From the NCBI GenBank assembly GCA_016202725.1, contig JACQOD010000006.1, positions 1 through 20,150 of the forward strand: a DNA stretch of 20,150 nucleotides, written 5' to 3'. Shown piece after piece: positions 1 through 7,510 of this stretch. Both the position numbers and the translations under genes were made by a program. Source of the DNA: Candidatus Aenigmatarchaeota archaeon (lineage in GTDB: Archaea > Aenigmatarchaeota > Aenigmatarchaeia > QMZP01). Under the pieces are notes generated by a model, which was given only the letters and a program-made list of their open reading frames with translations, was not told the DNA's origin and did no database searches. Position 1 is the stretch's first letter; every line of letters starts with the position of its first letter.

Positions 1-38
1 GTTCACGTTATGCTGTGGTTCGCCCTACACACGTACGA
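1..38 (+). repeat. Left copy of an inverted repeat shared by both window ends
   Basis: Bases 1-38 align without gaps to the minus strand of 20073-20036. The first 11 bases are identical and 30 of 38 match overall. Similarity stops after base 38, and the copy may continue left of the window. The two copies face inward around the whole region. Confidence 0.5.
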
Positions 39-81
39 ACCGACCAGCCGATGGGGAGGAATGCAATTGCGCCCGCCATGA
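1..81 (+). other. Open frame entering from the left edge; possible 3' end of an unidentified gene
   Basis: Frame 1 is open from the first base to a TGA at 79-81 and reads VHVMLWFALHTYE near its start. It would converge on the DUF655 gene, whose stop lies at 114. The first 38 bases match the complement of 20036-20073 at 30 of 38 positions, and the matching reading frame there gives VHVILRRPLNTYE. I do not recognise the family. It may be the C-terminal tail of a gene, a decayed fragment or a non-coding repeat. Confidence 0.2.
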
Positions 82-113
82 GCGCATCTTTTCCGCTGGT
101 TCCTGGCGAGCCG

Positions 114-689
114 TCAGCGCCTGCCGTGCTGGCGCTCCATCCGCGGGACGAAGATGCGGAACTTGTCCTTCTCCTCGATTTCCTCCATGATCCGGCGGAC
201 CACCATCTTCTCCGGGTGGGGGATCAGCGGCAGGCGCTGCTTCACATCGTCGAAGGACGCGAAGGGCTTCTCCTTGCGGGCCTCCAGGATGCTCCAGAGG
301 TGCTTCTTCCCGATGCCAGGGAGGAGCTCCAGCTGGTGGAGGCGCAGGGTCACCTGGCCGGCCTTGGTGAAGAAGTCCACGAAGCGCTGCTGCTGGGCGG
401 CGACCAGCTTCTCGATAGTGGGTTCGAGCTCGGCCTTCGCGGCCACGGTGAGGTCCTTCATCTCGATCCTGCCCTTGATGTACTTTACCTGGTCCCGCTT
501 GCCGTCGCCGATGTAGATCCGGTCGCCCACCTTCATCTGCAGGCCCTCGCGCACGATGACCTCCAGGAGGGAGAAGTAGCTCTCCCCCAGGACCTGCGCC
601 ACGGGCTGGGAGCGGTCCATGCCGTAGTGGCCGTGGCTGAGGAAGTCCAGCACCACGGCCCAGTCGTCCTTCTTGATCTCGTGCATCAT
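114..689 (-). CDS. DUF655 family archaeal protein with helix-hairpin-helix
   Basis: This 191-residue protein matches the archaeal DUF655 family. The N-terminal half looks like a small beta-rich OB-like region (around residues 45-75, with VGDRIYIGDG). A helix-hairpin-helix nucleic-acid-binding motif lies near residues 120-140 (LELLPGIGKKHLWSILEARK). The exact function is unknown; an RNA-related role is usually inferred from its neighbours, which in many archaea are rpl21e, rpoF and the rRNA dimethylase ksgA. Here rpl21e and rpoF are upstream, but no ksgA follows in the 113 bases left in the window. The ATG at 689 is chosen because a TATA-like ctttttaag is centred about 26 nt upstream, which suggests a leaderless message separate from rpoF. 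The next codon is also ATG (686). Confidence 0.9.
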   Translation of the reverse strand: MMHEIKKDDWAVVLDFLSHGHYGMDRSQPVAQVLGESYFSLLEVIVREGLQMKVGDRIYIGDGKRDQVKYIKGRIEMKDLTVAAKAELEPTIEKLVAAQQQRFVDFFTKAGQVTLRLHQLELLPGIGKKHLWSILEARKEKPFASFDDVKQRLPLIPHPEKMVVRRIMEEIEEKDKFRIFVPRMERQHGRR

Positions 690-710
690 GCCACCTCATG
701 GGTTTGGGGA

Positions 711-719
711 CTTAAAAAG
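711..719 (-). promoter_or_regulatory. TATA box for the DUF655 gene
   Basis: On the minus strand this reads ctttttaag. It lies in the 89-bp gap after rpoF, and its centre is about 26 nt from the ATG at 689, which fits a leaderless or near-leaderless start. Confidence 0.6.
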
Positions 720-778
720 CGCCAAGCGGACGCCGTTCGCGCGGCGATGCGGCGCCCCCGCGGCCGGGCCTCCATGTT

Positions 779-1105
779 TCAGAGGACCTTCTTGACCGCC
801 GCGAGGACCGCCTTCTTCTCGTCGTCGTTCAGGCTGATGAGCTCGTGCGCAAACAGGACCCGCAGGTCGTCCGCATCCTCCGGAAGGAAGTCGGCGATCA
901 GGACCTTGTGCCGCTCCTTGAGCTTGGCGACGCTTCCCAGGTCCTCCATGAGCTCGGCGGCTTTCTTGTCAGAGAGCTTGGCGAATTTCTTGAGGTACTC
1001 CAGCGCGTTGTTCTGCTCGTAGCCGAGCTCCTTGGTCTTGGCGGCCTCCTCGAGGATCTTCTTCGCCGCGGCGAAGGTTGCGTATTCTTCCTTGACGACG
1101 TCCAT
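779..1105 (-). CDS. rpoF: DNA-directed RNA polymerase subunit F (Rpb4-like)
   Basis: The 108-residue product (starting MDVVKEEYATF) is the archaeal homologue of Rpb4. With RpoE (Rpb7 homologue) it forms the stalk of RNA polymerase, which binds emerging RNA and helps promoter opening. The N-terminal part is charged and helical. The C-terminal HRDC-like half carries the family-typical pattern VAKLKERHKVLIADFLPEDADDLR followed by a hydrophobic/acidic tail. A longer frame exists, but the ATG at 1105 is preferred: the family starts there, and the eL21 stop (1107-1109) is separated from it by one base (TGA-T-ATG), which favours translational coupling. It is cotranscribed after rpl21e, as in many archaea. 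RpoE is not encoded in this window. Confidence 0.93.
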   Translation of the reverse strand: MDVVKEEYATFAAAKKILEEAAKTKELGYEQNNALEYLKKFAKLSDKKAAELMEDLGSVAKLKERHKVLIADFLPEDADDLRVLFAHELISLNDDEKKAVLAAVKKVL

Positions 1106-1106
1106 A

Positions 1107-1394
1107 TCAGTACACCCGGCGGATATGCTCCGGCCGGGCAATGACCTCCTTGTTCATATTCCCCTTCTGCAGCGCCACAAGGTAGCAGTCTCCCCGTTTG
1201 CCCCGGATCGTGCCCATGAACCCCGCGAACTTCAGGGGAGGCATGCCCTTGTGGGAGGAAGGGTCAATGTCAATGATCACCCGGTCCTGCAGCTGGAAGG
1301 ACCGCATCCTCCGCTCGACGGAGAACTTGTCCCGGAGCCTGTTCTGGAGCCGGGTTCTCCCGCCCCGCCTATATCCCGAGCTTGCGCGTACCAT
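1107..1394 (-). CDS. rpl21e: Large-subunit ribosomal protein eL21
   Basis: This 95-residue basic protein has the hallmarks of eL21: the N-terminal SSGYRRGGRTRL, the central IDIDPSSHKGMPPLKF with the HKGMP block, the GTIRGKRGDCYLV segment, and the terminal RPEHIRR. The length fits archaeal members. It is a component of the 50S subunit. Its start lies inside the 3' end of pus10 (26-nt overlap), and rpoF begins one base after its stop, so the three genes are almost certainly one transcript. No separate TATA box near the start is obvious, because that region is pus10 coding sequence. Confidence 0.96.
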   Translation of the reverse strand: MVRASSGYRRGGRTRLQNRLRDKFSVERRMRSFQLQDRVIIDIDPSSHKGMPPLKFAGFMGTIRGKRGDCYLVALQKGNMNKEVIARPEHIRRVY

Positions 1395-2619
1395 AGCGTC
1401 TCCTGCCGGCGTGGATCTGGATCACGTCCAGGGTTTTGACCTGGCACGGTCCCAGCACCGCTGCCACGGAGGGCGTCGTGCGCCCGCCGTCGCCGGTCAC
1501 CAGTTCCTTCACGTAGAGGCCGGCTTCGCCGCGCACCTCCAGCACCGCGTCCCGGGGGCTGGTCAGCCGCCCGGAGAGGGCCTTCACCCGCCGCTTGCGG
1601 AGGAGGTCGGCCCGCCGGTGCAGGACGCGCTGCGGCGTCTGCTGCATAATAATGCCCACCAGCGCTTTTAAAGGCCGCAGGTCCTTGACCGGCTTCGCGA
1701 AGCGCACCGCGAGGCGGTAGGTCTTGTCCGGGCGGGCGGCCTTGACCCCCCGGACCTCGTCCTTGGACGACCACTGCAGGCCCCGGACCTGCACCTTGGC
1801 CGAGCGGTTCACTTGCTTTTCCAGCAGCCGCAGCGGCAGGGTCCTGACCCGCGGGTCCTCCAGTTCCAGGACAAAGGGCCGCCAGGCCAGGCAGCGGGCG
1901 TCGATGTCCTCCCGGCCCATCCCGTGGAGGGCGTGGGCGCGCGCCTTCGCCGCCCGCATGAAGGGCCTGGCGATGATGTCCTCCACGGTGGTGGCGTAAG
2001 TCTCCCACTTCGTCTGGGGAATGCCCCGGACCAGCTTCTGGTAGGCGCCGAAGACGTAGAGGGGGGCGATCTGCACCGCGACCTTGCCCGCAGCCAGATC
2101 AAGGACAACAGTCACGTCGGGGGAGCGGTCAGCCTTCTTCCCGAGGAGGCGCTCGAGCAGCTTGCCGACCTCCCGGTTCACCTCCGATTTCAGGGGCTCG
2201 CAGTGCTCGATCCCCACCTCCTCCCAGAGGTCCTCCTCCTTCTGGAGGAACTGGGGACCCGGCTGGGAGCCCACGCGGAAGGTGCGGAACTCCAGCCCTT
2301 CCAGGGCTGCTGCTGCCCGGGAGGCCCAGTGGTCCAGGCGCGTGAACAGGCCGTCGCACACCGAGCAGGCGCGCGGGGCGGGCTTCCCCAGCAGTTGCCG
2401 CAGGGTGCGACCGCGCTCCGCATTGCTCAGGCCCGTGGAGACGCGCGCGAACTGCCTGCCCAGGCAGTGGTCGCACACCTGGTGGGCCAGCACGCGCTTC
2501 GCCGCGGTGAGGATGGCGGGATCGCGGAAGGGGATGAGGGCGGGAGGGGCTGCGGGAGAAGGGATGGGTGAACGGACCCTGCCGGCGCGGGCAGGTTTCC
2601 GGGAAGGCTCGGAAGGCAT
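1369..2619 (-). CDS. pus10: tRNA pseudouridine synthase Pus10
   Basis: The 416-residue product matches archaeal Pus10, which makes pseudouridine 55 and often 54 in the T-arm of tRNA. The N-terminal accessory domain has two zinc-ligand pairs, C49-x2-C52 and C85-x2-C88. The catalytic domain has the family block FGAYQKLVRGIPQTKW (residues 190-205) and the GREDIDAR motif with the probable catalytic Asp at residue 240, followed by RPFVLELEDP. The C-terminal part ends with a GDGGRTTPSV segment typical of the family. The first 30 residues are a low-complexity, proline- and arginine-rich extension. The ATG at 2619 has a TATA box centred about 25 nt upstream. It is the first gene of the pus10-rpl21e-rpoF unit. 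Confidence 0.94.
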   Translation of the reverse strand: MPSEPSRKPARAGRVRSPIPSPAAPPALIPFRDPAILTAAKRVLAHQVCDHCLGRQFARVSTGLSNAERGRTLRQLLGKPAPRACSVCDGLFTRLDHWASRAAAALEGLEFRTFRVGSQPGPQFLQKEEDLWEEVGIEHCEPLKSEVNREVGKLLERLLGKKADRSPDVTVVLDLAAGKVAVQIAPLYVFGAYQKLVRGIPQTKWETYATTVEDIIARPFMRAAKARAHALHGMGREDIDARCLAWRPFVLELEDPRVRTLPLRLLEKQVNRSAKVQVRGLQWSSKDEVRGVKAARPDKTYRLAVRFAKPVKDLRPLKALVGIIMQQTPQRVLHRRADLLRKRRVKALSGRLTSPRDAVLEVRGEAGLYVKELVTGDGGRTTPSVAAVLGPCQVKTLDVIQIHAGRRRYGTRKLGI

Positions 2620-2639
2620 AAGCTACATGCGTCAAGCGG

Positions 2640-2647
2640 GTATAAAT
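2640..2647 (-). promoter_or_regulatory. TATA box for pus10-rpl21e-rpoF
   Basis: The minus strand reads atttatac. Its centre is about 25 nt from the pus10 ATG (2619), so transcription should begin at or next to the start codon. Confidence 0.7.
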
Positions 2648-2716
2648 GGAGCAGGGGCTCAACCGGCGAAGGGGGGTAAGAAGCAGGATGGAGCGGCCTT
2701 GGCCGGCAGCATCGCG

Positions 2717-2800
2717 CTAGTAGGGTTTGGGGATGTAGTTCCACGCCAGGAACAGCCCGATGATGAGGCCGACCACGAAGGCGGCGACGATTTTCTTCAT
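2717..2800 (-). CDS. 27-residue single-pass membrane peptide
   Basis: The frame encodes MKKIVAAFVVGLIIGLFLAW followed by NYIPKPY: a positive N-terminus, one hydrophobic span of about 18 residues, and a short polar tail. Its ATG overlaps the stop of the M20 peptidase gene as ATGA (2797-2800), and a purine-rich agaagg lies just upstream. Both suggest coupled translation and argue that it is real despite its size. It is the last gene of the minus-strand operon that begins at 7378. I do not recognise a family. It could anchor or regulate a partner at the membrane, or be a small structural peptide; this is inference. Confidence 0.6.
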   Translation of the reverse strand: MKKIVAAFVVGLIIGLFLAWNYIPKPY

Positions 2801-3978
2801 GTCCTTCTCTTGGTGGCCGGCGTTCTTATAGGTTGGGCGGCGTTGAGGAACTCGACGGCTGCAGTGCTGCAGATGGCGGCCAGCTGGGAGAGGCTGGAGA
2901 TGCGCACCCATTCGTTCGCGGCGTGGTAGTTGTCTCCCCGGGTTCCCACCACCACGCAGGGGATGCCTGCGGGCTGGAAGACGTTGGCGTCCGTGCCCCC
3001 TCCACTGACGCCGAGCGGGGGGGCGCGGCCCAGCTCCTCCCGCGCCGCGCGCCGGACGGCCTGGACCAGGGGAGAAGATGGGGGGGTGAAGACCGGGGGG
3101 TAGTGCTCGGTCACCTGCAGGGATACCCGCATCCCCGGGAGGGGAGGGAGGGCGCGGCGGATCTCCTGCAGCACGCCCGCAACCGTCTGCCCGGGCACCA
3201 GCCGGCAGTCCACCATCGCCTCGCACCGCTCAGGAACGACGTTCACGGCCACGCCTCCCTTGATGACGGTCCCCGGAGTGATCTTGGGGGGAGGGAACCA
3301 GCGGTCGCGGGGGGCGCGCAACTGCAGCCCTTCAAGCGCGAGCAGCAGCCGGGCCATCCCCAGGACCGCATGCCGCCCCCGCCCCTCGTGGCGGAGCGTG
3401 CCGGTGTGCGCAGCCCTGCCGTGGACGGTGATGCGCACGCGCATGCCGCCCCGGCAGCCGAGCGTGAGCTGGCGCAGCGAGCCGTCGGCCACGATGGCCC
3501 CCGCTGCCCGCAGGCCGCGGGCCAGCAGCTCGCGCGCGCCGTCGAATTCCCCGCCCTCCTCCCCGCGGGTCAGCGCGACCACGACCCTGCCTTGCAGGCG
3601 GCCGCGCAGGGCGAGCGCGGCGTGCACGATGGCGGCCACGCCGCCCTTCATGTCCGAGGCGCCGCGGCCGTACAGGATGCCGCCCCGGACCACCCCCGCG
3701 AAGGGGGGGTGGCGCCAGGCCGCGGGATCGCCCGCGGGGACCGTGTCCAGGTGGCCGTTGAACAGGAGGGTCCTCCCCTCCCCCACCGAGAAGAGGAGGT
3801 TCTGCCGCTGCTTGTCCTTCCCGAAGAGTATGCAGCGGATGCCTTCTGCGGCGACCGCGTCCCTCACCACCTGCGCGGTCGCGGTCTCATTCCCCTCCTC
3901 GGTGGGGGTCTGGATGAGGTCCCGGGCCAAGCGGAGGATGGCCGCCTCGCGGCGGCGGATCAGGGAAGGAAGGTCCAT
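2797..3978 (-). CDS. M20-family metallopeptidase/deacylase (ArgE/DapE/CPG2-like)
   Basis: The 393-residue protein has the complete M20 metal site. GHLDTVP gives H76 and the catalytic D78, GRGASDMKGG gives the bridging D109, RGEEGGEFDG gives the general base E140 and ligand E141, VADGS gives D165, and NYHAANEWV near the C-terminus gives H352. A dimerisation-type insert with HGRAAHTG lies between. Family members remove N-acyl groups or cleave dipeptides and are usually cytoplasmic; no signal peptide is seen. The substrate (acetylornithine, succinyl-DAP or a peptide) cannot be told from sequence. The ATG at 3978 is chosen over an in-frame TTG at 3987 because it gives the same TGA-T-ATG junction with the preceding coiled-coil gene that is seen at rpl21e/rpoF. 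Confidence 0.9.
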   Translation of the reverse strand: MDLPSLIRRREAAILRLARDLIQTPTEEGNETATAQVVRDAVAAEGIRCILFGKDKQRQNLLFSVGEGRTLLFNGHLDTVPAGDPAAWRHPPFAGVVRGGILYGRGASDMKGGVAAIVHAALALRGRLQGRVVVALTRGEEGGEFDGARELLARGLRAAGAIVADGSLRQLTLGCRGGMRVRITVHGRAAHTGTLRHEGRGRHAVLGMARLLLALEGLQLRAPRDRWFPPPKITPGTVIKGGVAVNVVPERCEAMVDCRLVPGQTVAGVLQEIRRALPPLPGMRVSLQVTEHYPPVFTPPSSPLVQAVRRAAREELGRAPPLGVSGGGTDANVFQPAGIPCVVVGTRGDNYHAANEWVRISSLSQLAAICSTAAVEFLNAAQPIRTPATKRRT

Positions 3979-3979
3979 A

Positions 3980-4435
3980 TCACTCAATGATCAGCGGGTT
4001 GGTCACGCGCAGGGCCCCGAGCTTCTTCTCCACCATGGTGAGCCGTTCCAGGAGTTCCTCCCTGCTATCGAGCTGCTTCTCCAGCCAGGCGGTCTTTGCC
4101 CGCAGGGCTTCCAGCTCCCGGCGCAGGCCGTGGTCCGCTGCAGGGGCAGGGGGAGGGGCATGCCTGGGCACGGCCTTGAGGGCCGAGACCTCGTGGCGCA
4201 GGGCTTTCATCTGCGCCAGCAGATCTTCCTCCAGGCTCTTCACGTCAAAATCCTCCAGCAGGGCGCGCAGCTCCTTCACTTCCGCCTCGAGCAGGCTGAG
4301 ACGCGCGGGCTTGAGGCGGTCCATGTCCTTGCTCAGCCTGACGACCGCGGCCTCGAGAGAGGTGAACTTCGCGTCCACCTTCCGCTCGATGAGCGCCGCC
4401 AGGATACGCGCCTGCCGCCCCTGTTCTCCCGTCAT
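3980..4435 (-). CDS. Coiled-coil protein C (about 151 aa), unknown function
   Basis: This product has no recognised domain. It has two coiled-coil stretches, roughly residues 18-90 and 105-145, separated by a Pro/Ala-rich linker (HAPPPAPAAD). It has no cysteine, no signal peptide and no membrane span. The C-terminal VTNPLIIE is hydrophobic and could be a docking tail. The ATG at 4435 is preferred because ggggaggg sits six bases upstream; an earlier in-frame ATG at 4486 would add 17 residues. It is the third coiled-coil gene of the operon and is followed after one base by the M20 peptidase gene. It is probably cytoplasmic and may bind coiled-coil protein A or B (inference). Confidence 0.75.
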   Translation of the reverse strand: MTGEQGRQARILAALIERKVDAKFTSLEAAVVRLSKDMDRLKPARLSLLEAEVKELRALLEDFDVKSLEEDLLAQMKALRHEVSALKAVPRHAPPPAPAADHGLRRELEALRAKTAWLEKQLDSREELLERLTMVEKKLGALRVTNPLIIE

Positions 4436-4508
4436 GCGCGCCCTCCCCGTCGTGGCCTCTGCGCCTCCGGTTCGGCCCGGCTGCATGCGATGACCATGAT
4501 CCGCTCCA

Positions 4509-6272
4509 TCATACCACCCGCTTGACCTTCTCGCTCTCCTTCAGGATCCCCGCCAGCTCCGCCTCCAGGCTCTGGGTGCGCTGCTTCTCCATCTCCGACA
4601 CGATCCGGTCGATCTCCTTCTGCAGGGTCTTCACGTCGATCTTCTCCAGCGCCATGCTCTTGCGGAGGCTGCCCTCGACCGCGGCGACCGCGCGCTTGGC
4701 CGCGTCCGTAATCTTGCCTTCCAGGCCCTCCAGGGGCCGGAGCAGCTGCTGCTCCAGGGCGTCCAGGTCCCGGCGGGTCGCGCTCTCCCCCTTGAGGCGG
4801 GAGAGCTCGTTCTGCATGCCGGAAAAGATTTTCTGGTGGGCGCGCATCTTCTCCTCGATCTCGTCCTCCAGGCCCTGGAGGGTGTGGATCATCTTGGAGG
4901 AGAGCTTCTCCTGGAGGAGGGCGTCCAGCTTGTTCATGCGCTGCTGGAGCAGGGCGATGTCCGCTCTTTCCACGCGGTTCTTGAGCTCCCCGCGGACGGC
5001 CTCCACCTGCTTGCCGAGCGGCGCGAGCTGGTCCTCCAGCCCGCTGGCGCTTCCGGCCAGGCCGTCCACCCGGCGCGCCAAGGCGTCGAGCGAGCGTTCC
5101 AGGTCCTTCAGGGCGCCCTTCTGGTCCGCCAGGGGCTCGCGCAGCCTCCCCTCCAGCTCGCGGAGGCGCGGCGCCACCAGCTGGGGGAGGTCCTTCTGGC
5201 CTGCTTCCAGCTGGTTCAGGCGGCTGTCCTGGGCGGTGAGCCTCCTCAGGACCTCCGGGGCAAGGGCAGGCGCCTTGAGCATGCCGACCTCCTTCTCCAG
5301 CCGGGCGAGCCGCATCGTGAGCTCCTCCTTCCCGGAGCGGTCCTTGACCGTGCGCTCGCGCACCTGGTCAGTGGCCTTCTCGAGCTCCAGGACCTGGCGC
5401 GCGACCCGCTCGAGCTGCGGCCGCACCTCTTCCAGGCCGGCCACCTCCCGCTCCAGGAACTCGAGCTTCTCGTTCACCGCGGCCGGCAGGCGGGGGAGGG
5501 CTTCCACCAGGGAGAGCTTCTTCACCAGCAGTTCGCGGGTCTCTTGCACGTCCTTGCGGGCCTCGCGGAACTTCCGCTCGACGTCAGCAGCATCAGCCAG
5601 CGCGTCGGTCCGCTGCTGCAGGGCCAGCAGCTTCTTGTGCAGCGCCTGCAACGGCTGCTGGTAGTTCTTGGGCACATAGCGGAGCTCCTTCTCGAGGGCG
5701 TCTATCCTGGCCACGAGGTGCTCGGGGAACGTTTCTGCGGCAGCGACCTTCTTCCGGAGGGAGGCGACCTGCTCCGCGAGCTCGGGCAGGCGGGAGGAGG
5801 CCTTCTCCGCCTCGGCAACCCGCTCCTCCACGGCAGCGGCCTTCTTGCGGTCGCGGGCTGCTGCCCGCTCCACGCGCTCCAGGGTGCCCTGGCCCTCCAG
5901 GACGGAGACCCGCTGGGCCAGCTTGTCCAGGACCCCTGCCTCCAGCTGCTGCTCCAGGGCCTTCACCGCCGCGATCCTGTGGGCAAGGCTCCCCACCTGC
6001 TGCTGCACGGCGTGGAGCTCCTTGGTCTGCTGCGCCTTGAGCTGGGACAGCGTCCCCGGGGAGAGCTCCTGCCGGGCCTCCAGCTGGGCGAGCCGCTGCT
6101 GCAGGCCCGCGGCTGCGCCCGCGTGCCGCTCCAGCTGCTGGAGCCTCTTTTCCAGGATGCCGATGCGCTTCTCCTCCAGCTCGGCGACAAACTCCTTGAG
6201 GCGGCTTTCCTGGGCGTCCTTGATCAGCTTGTGGAACCCCTCCCGCAGGGTGTGGAAGTCCTGCTCGGTCAC
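4509..6272 (-). CDS. Long coiled-coil protein B (587 aa), unknown function
   Basis: Almost the whole protein is predicted by eye to be heptad-repeat helix: repeated LEK/LEE/RVxxLE units from about residue 10 to 575, with a few proline breaks (for example near RYVPKNYQQP and LKAPALAPEV). It has no cysteine and no tryptophan, signal peptide, membrane segment or ATPase motif, so it is not an SMC/Rad50 protein although it resembles their coiled coils. The GTG start at 6272 (VTEQDFHTL) overlaps the stop of coiled-coil gene A as GTGA. An upstream frame extension to 6395 lies inside gene A and lacks coiled-coil character, so it was rejected. A cytoplasmic scaffold or filament role is possible but unproven. 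Confidence 0.85.
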   Translation of the reverse strand: MTEQDFHTLREGFHKLIKDAQESRLKEFVAELEEKRIGILEKRLQQLERHAGAAAGLQQRLAQLEARQELSPGTLSQLKAQQTKELHAVQQQVGSLAHRIAAVKALEQQLEAGVLDKLAQRVSVLEGQGTLERVERAAARDRKKAAAVEERVAEAEKASSRLPELAEQVASLRKKVAAAETFPEHLVARIDALEKELRYVPKNYQQPLQALHKKLLALQQRTDALADAADVERKFREARKDVQETRELLVKKLSLVEALPRLPAAVNEKLEFLEREVAGLEEVRPQLERVARQVLELEKATDQVRERTVKDRSGKEELTMRLARLEKEVGMLKAPALAPEVLRRLTAQDSRLNQLEAGQKDLPQLVAPRLRELEGRLREPLADQKGALKDLERSLDALARRVDGLAGSASGLEDQLAPLGKQVEAVRGELKNRVERADIALLQQRMNKLDALLQEKLSSKMIHTLQGLEDEIEEKMRAHQKIFSGMQNELSRLKGESATRRDLDALEQQLLRPLEGLEGKITDAAKRAVAAVEGSLRKSMALEKIDVKTLQKEIDRIVSEMEKQRTQSLEAELAGILKESEKVKRVV

Positions 6273-7378
6273 GCCTGCATCATCCTCCCCAACTCTTTCA
6301 GCATCAGCGCCACGATCTCCTTCCGCTCCCTGGCGAGCTCGCCCCGGCGCTCCTTGTCCATGGCCAGCTTGAGCGCGGCGAGGGCCTCCGCCCACTCCCG
6401 CTCCAGGGATTTCCTGAGTCCCGCGGTGGAGGCCCGCTCCCTGCGCACCAGGCGCGCTTCCAACTGGGAAGGCTGCAGCGCGGCGAGTTGCGCGCGCGCA
6501 GCCCGCACCTCCCGCTCCAGTTGCGCCAGCTTCCCGGCGCTGCCCGCGGCTTCGCGGGGCGGGGGGGCGTGCGCGAACGCGGCCAGCCGCTGCTCGAGCT
6601 GCGCAATGCGCCTGTCAGCGGACGAATGCGCTGCAGCCAGGCGCTTCTCGAGCTGCGCCAACCCCGATCCTGGCTCTTTGCGAGTTCCTTCGAGCGCCGC
6701 GAGCCGCTGCTCCAGCAGTCGCCTGTCCCTGCCCGGCTCCCGGGAACGGGGCGCGCGCTCCAGTGCCGCCACCCGCTGCTCCAGCGGAGCGAGTTGCTTC
6801 TCCAGCGGAGCGAGTTGCTCCTCCAGCGGGGCCAGGCCCCCCGCCGCTGCCAGCTTCTCCACTGCTTTTTCGAGGGACCGCAGGCGCGGCTCGCCCTTCT
6901 GGAGGCCCTCCACGGCCTTCTCGATTTCTTTCAGGCGCGGCTGCTGCTCACGCTGGCGCAGAGAGCCTGGGAGGCGGGTGGATTCCATCCGGGAGCGGAG
7001 CTCGGAGAGCTGCATCTGGAATTCCTCGACAGGAGGGAACTGGATGCCGCCGAGCTGCTTTTCCGCGGCGTCGAGCCGCTTGGTGATTTCCTCGATGACC
7101 TTCCGGGTGTCCAGCACGTGCTTGACGGCCCCTTTCTCGGCCAGGGCGGAGAACTGCCGGAGCGCCTCGACCTGGTCCTCCTCCAGGGTGGGGACGGAGA
7201 GCCGCAGCTTCTCCAGTTCATTCTTCAGGTTGATGATGTCCAGCTTGTTGACCAACTGGAGGTCCGAGGCATCGGCGATCGTTTCTTCCAGCCCGGTCAT
7301 TTTCTGCTCGAGCTGGCTGAGGTGGGAGATGAGCTCGGCAATCATCTTCTTGCCGGCACCTTCCCCTTGCTCGTCCAT
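6269..7378 (-). CDS. Coiled-coil protein A (369 aa), first gene of the coiled-coil operon
   Basis: Residues about 10-85 form an N-terminal helical region (AELISHLSQLEQKMTGLEE), and residues 130-330 a long heptad array, including near-perfect LAPLEEQ-LAPLEKQ-LAPLEQR units. The C-terminus (REWAEALAALKLAMDKERR onward) is helical and rich in charge. There is no cysteine, membrane span or known domain. The ATG at 7378 is chosen because a strong TATA box (ctttatatc) is centred about 27 nt upstream; an in-frame ATG at 7438 lies upstream of that TATA box and cannot be used from this promoter. It overlaps gene B by 4 nt. I do not recognise a family. Confidence 0.85.
   Translation of the reverse strand: MDEQGEGAGKKMIAELISHLSQLEQKMTGLEETIADASDLQLVNKLDIINLKNELEKLRLSVPTLEEDQVEALRQFSALAEKGAVKHVLDTRKVIEEITKRLDAAEKQLGGIQFPPVEEFQMQLSELRSRMESTRLPGSLRQREQQPRLKEIEKAVEGLQKGEPRLRSLEKAVEKLAAAGGLAPLEEQLAPLEKQLAPLEQRVAALERAPRSREPGRDRRLLEQRLAALEGTRKEPGSGLAQLEKRLAAAHSSADRRIAQLEQRLAAFAHAPPPREAAGSAGKLAQLEREVRAARAQLAALQPSQLEARLVRRERASTAGLRKSLEREWAEALAALKLAMDKERRGELARERKEIVALMLKELGRMMQA
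6780..6842 (-). repeat. Three 21-bp tandem units inside coiled-coil gene A
   Basis: Units at 6780-6800 and 6801-6821 differ at one base; the third (6822-6842) is degenerate. On the minus strand they encode successive LAPLEEQ, LAPLEKQ and LAPLEQR heptads, so each DNA unit is exactly one coiled-coil heptad. This suggests growth of the coil by tandem duplication. Confidence 0.7.
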
Positions 7379-7400
7379 CAATTGTATATTGGCCCGGGGT

Positions 7401-7409
7401 GATATAAAG
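7401..7409 (-). promoter_or_regulatory. TATA box for the coiled-coil/M20 operon
   Basis: The minus strand reads ctttatatc, one of the clearest TATA boxes in the window. Its centre is 26-27 nt from the ATG at 7378. It implies that the operon is transcribed separately from the upstream pilin genes, on a leaderless message. Confidence 0.7.
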
Positions 7410-7510
7410 GGGGCCAGGGAAGTCGCATCCTGGTCCATCAGCCGGATCCCACGTCGCTCCCCGCTCAGCGCAGTTCGCCGCTACCCGATCGGACGATGAC
7501 GACACCGCGA

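Noticed and set aside
3979..3987. TTG start for the M20 peptidase gene
   Set aside because: It would overlap the preceding gene; the ATG at 3978 fits a TGA-T-ATG junction also seen at rpl21e/rpoF.
4509..6272. Coiled-coil protein B as an SMC or Rad50 relative
   Set aside because: There are no Walker A, Walker B or ABC signature motifs and no hinge or zinc hook; only the coiled coil is similar.
4836..7499. Very long open frame (887 codons) on the plus strand opposite the coiled-coil genes
   Set aside because: It is an antisense shadow: Glu/Leu/Gln-rich coiled-coil codons in GC-rich DNA rarely give stops on the other strand. Its translation is low-complexity, with no domain and no promoter.
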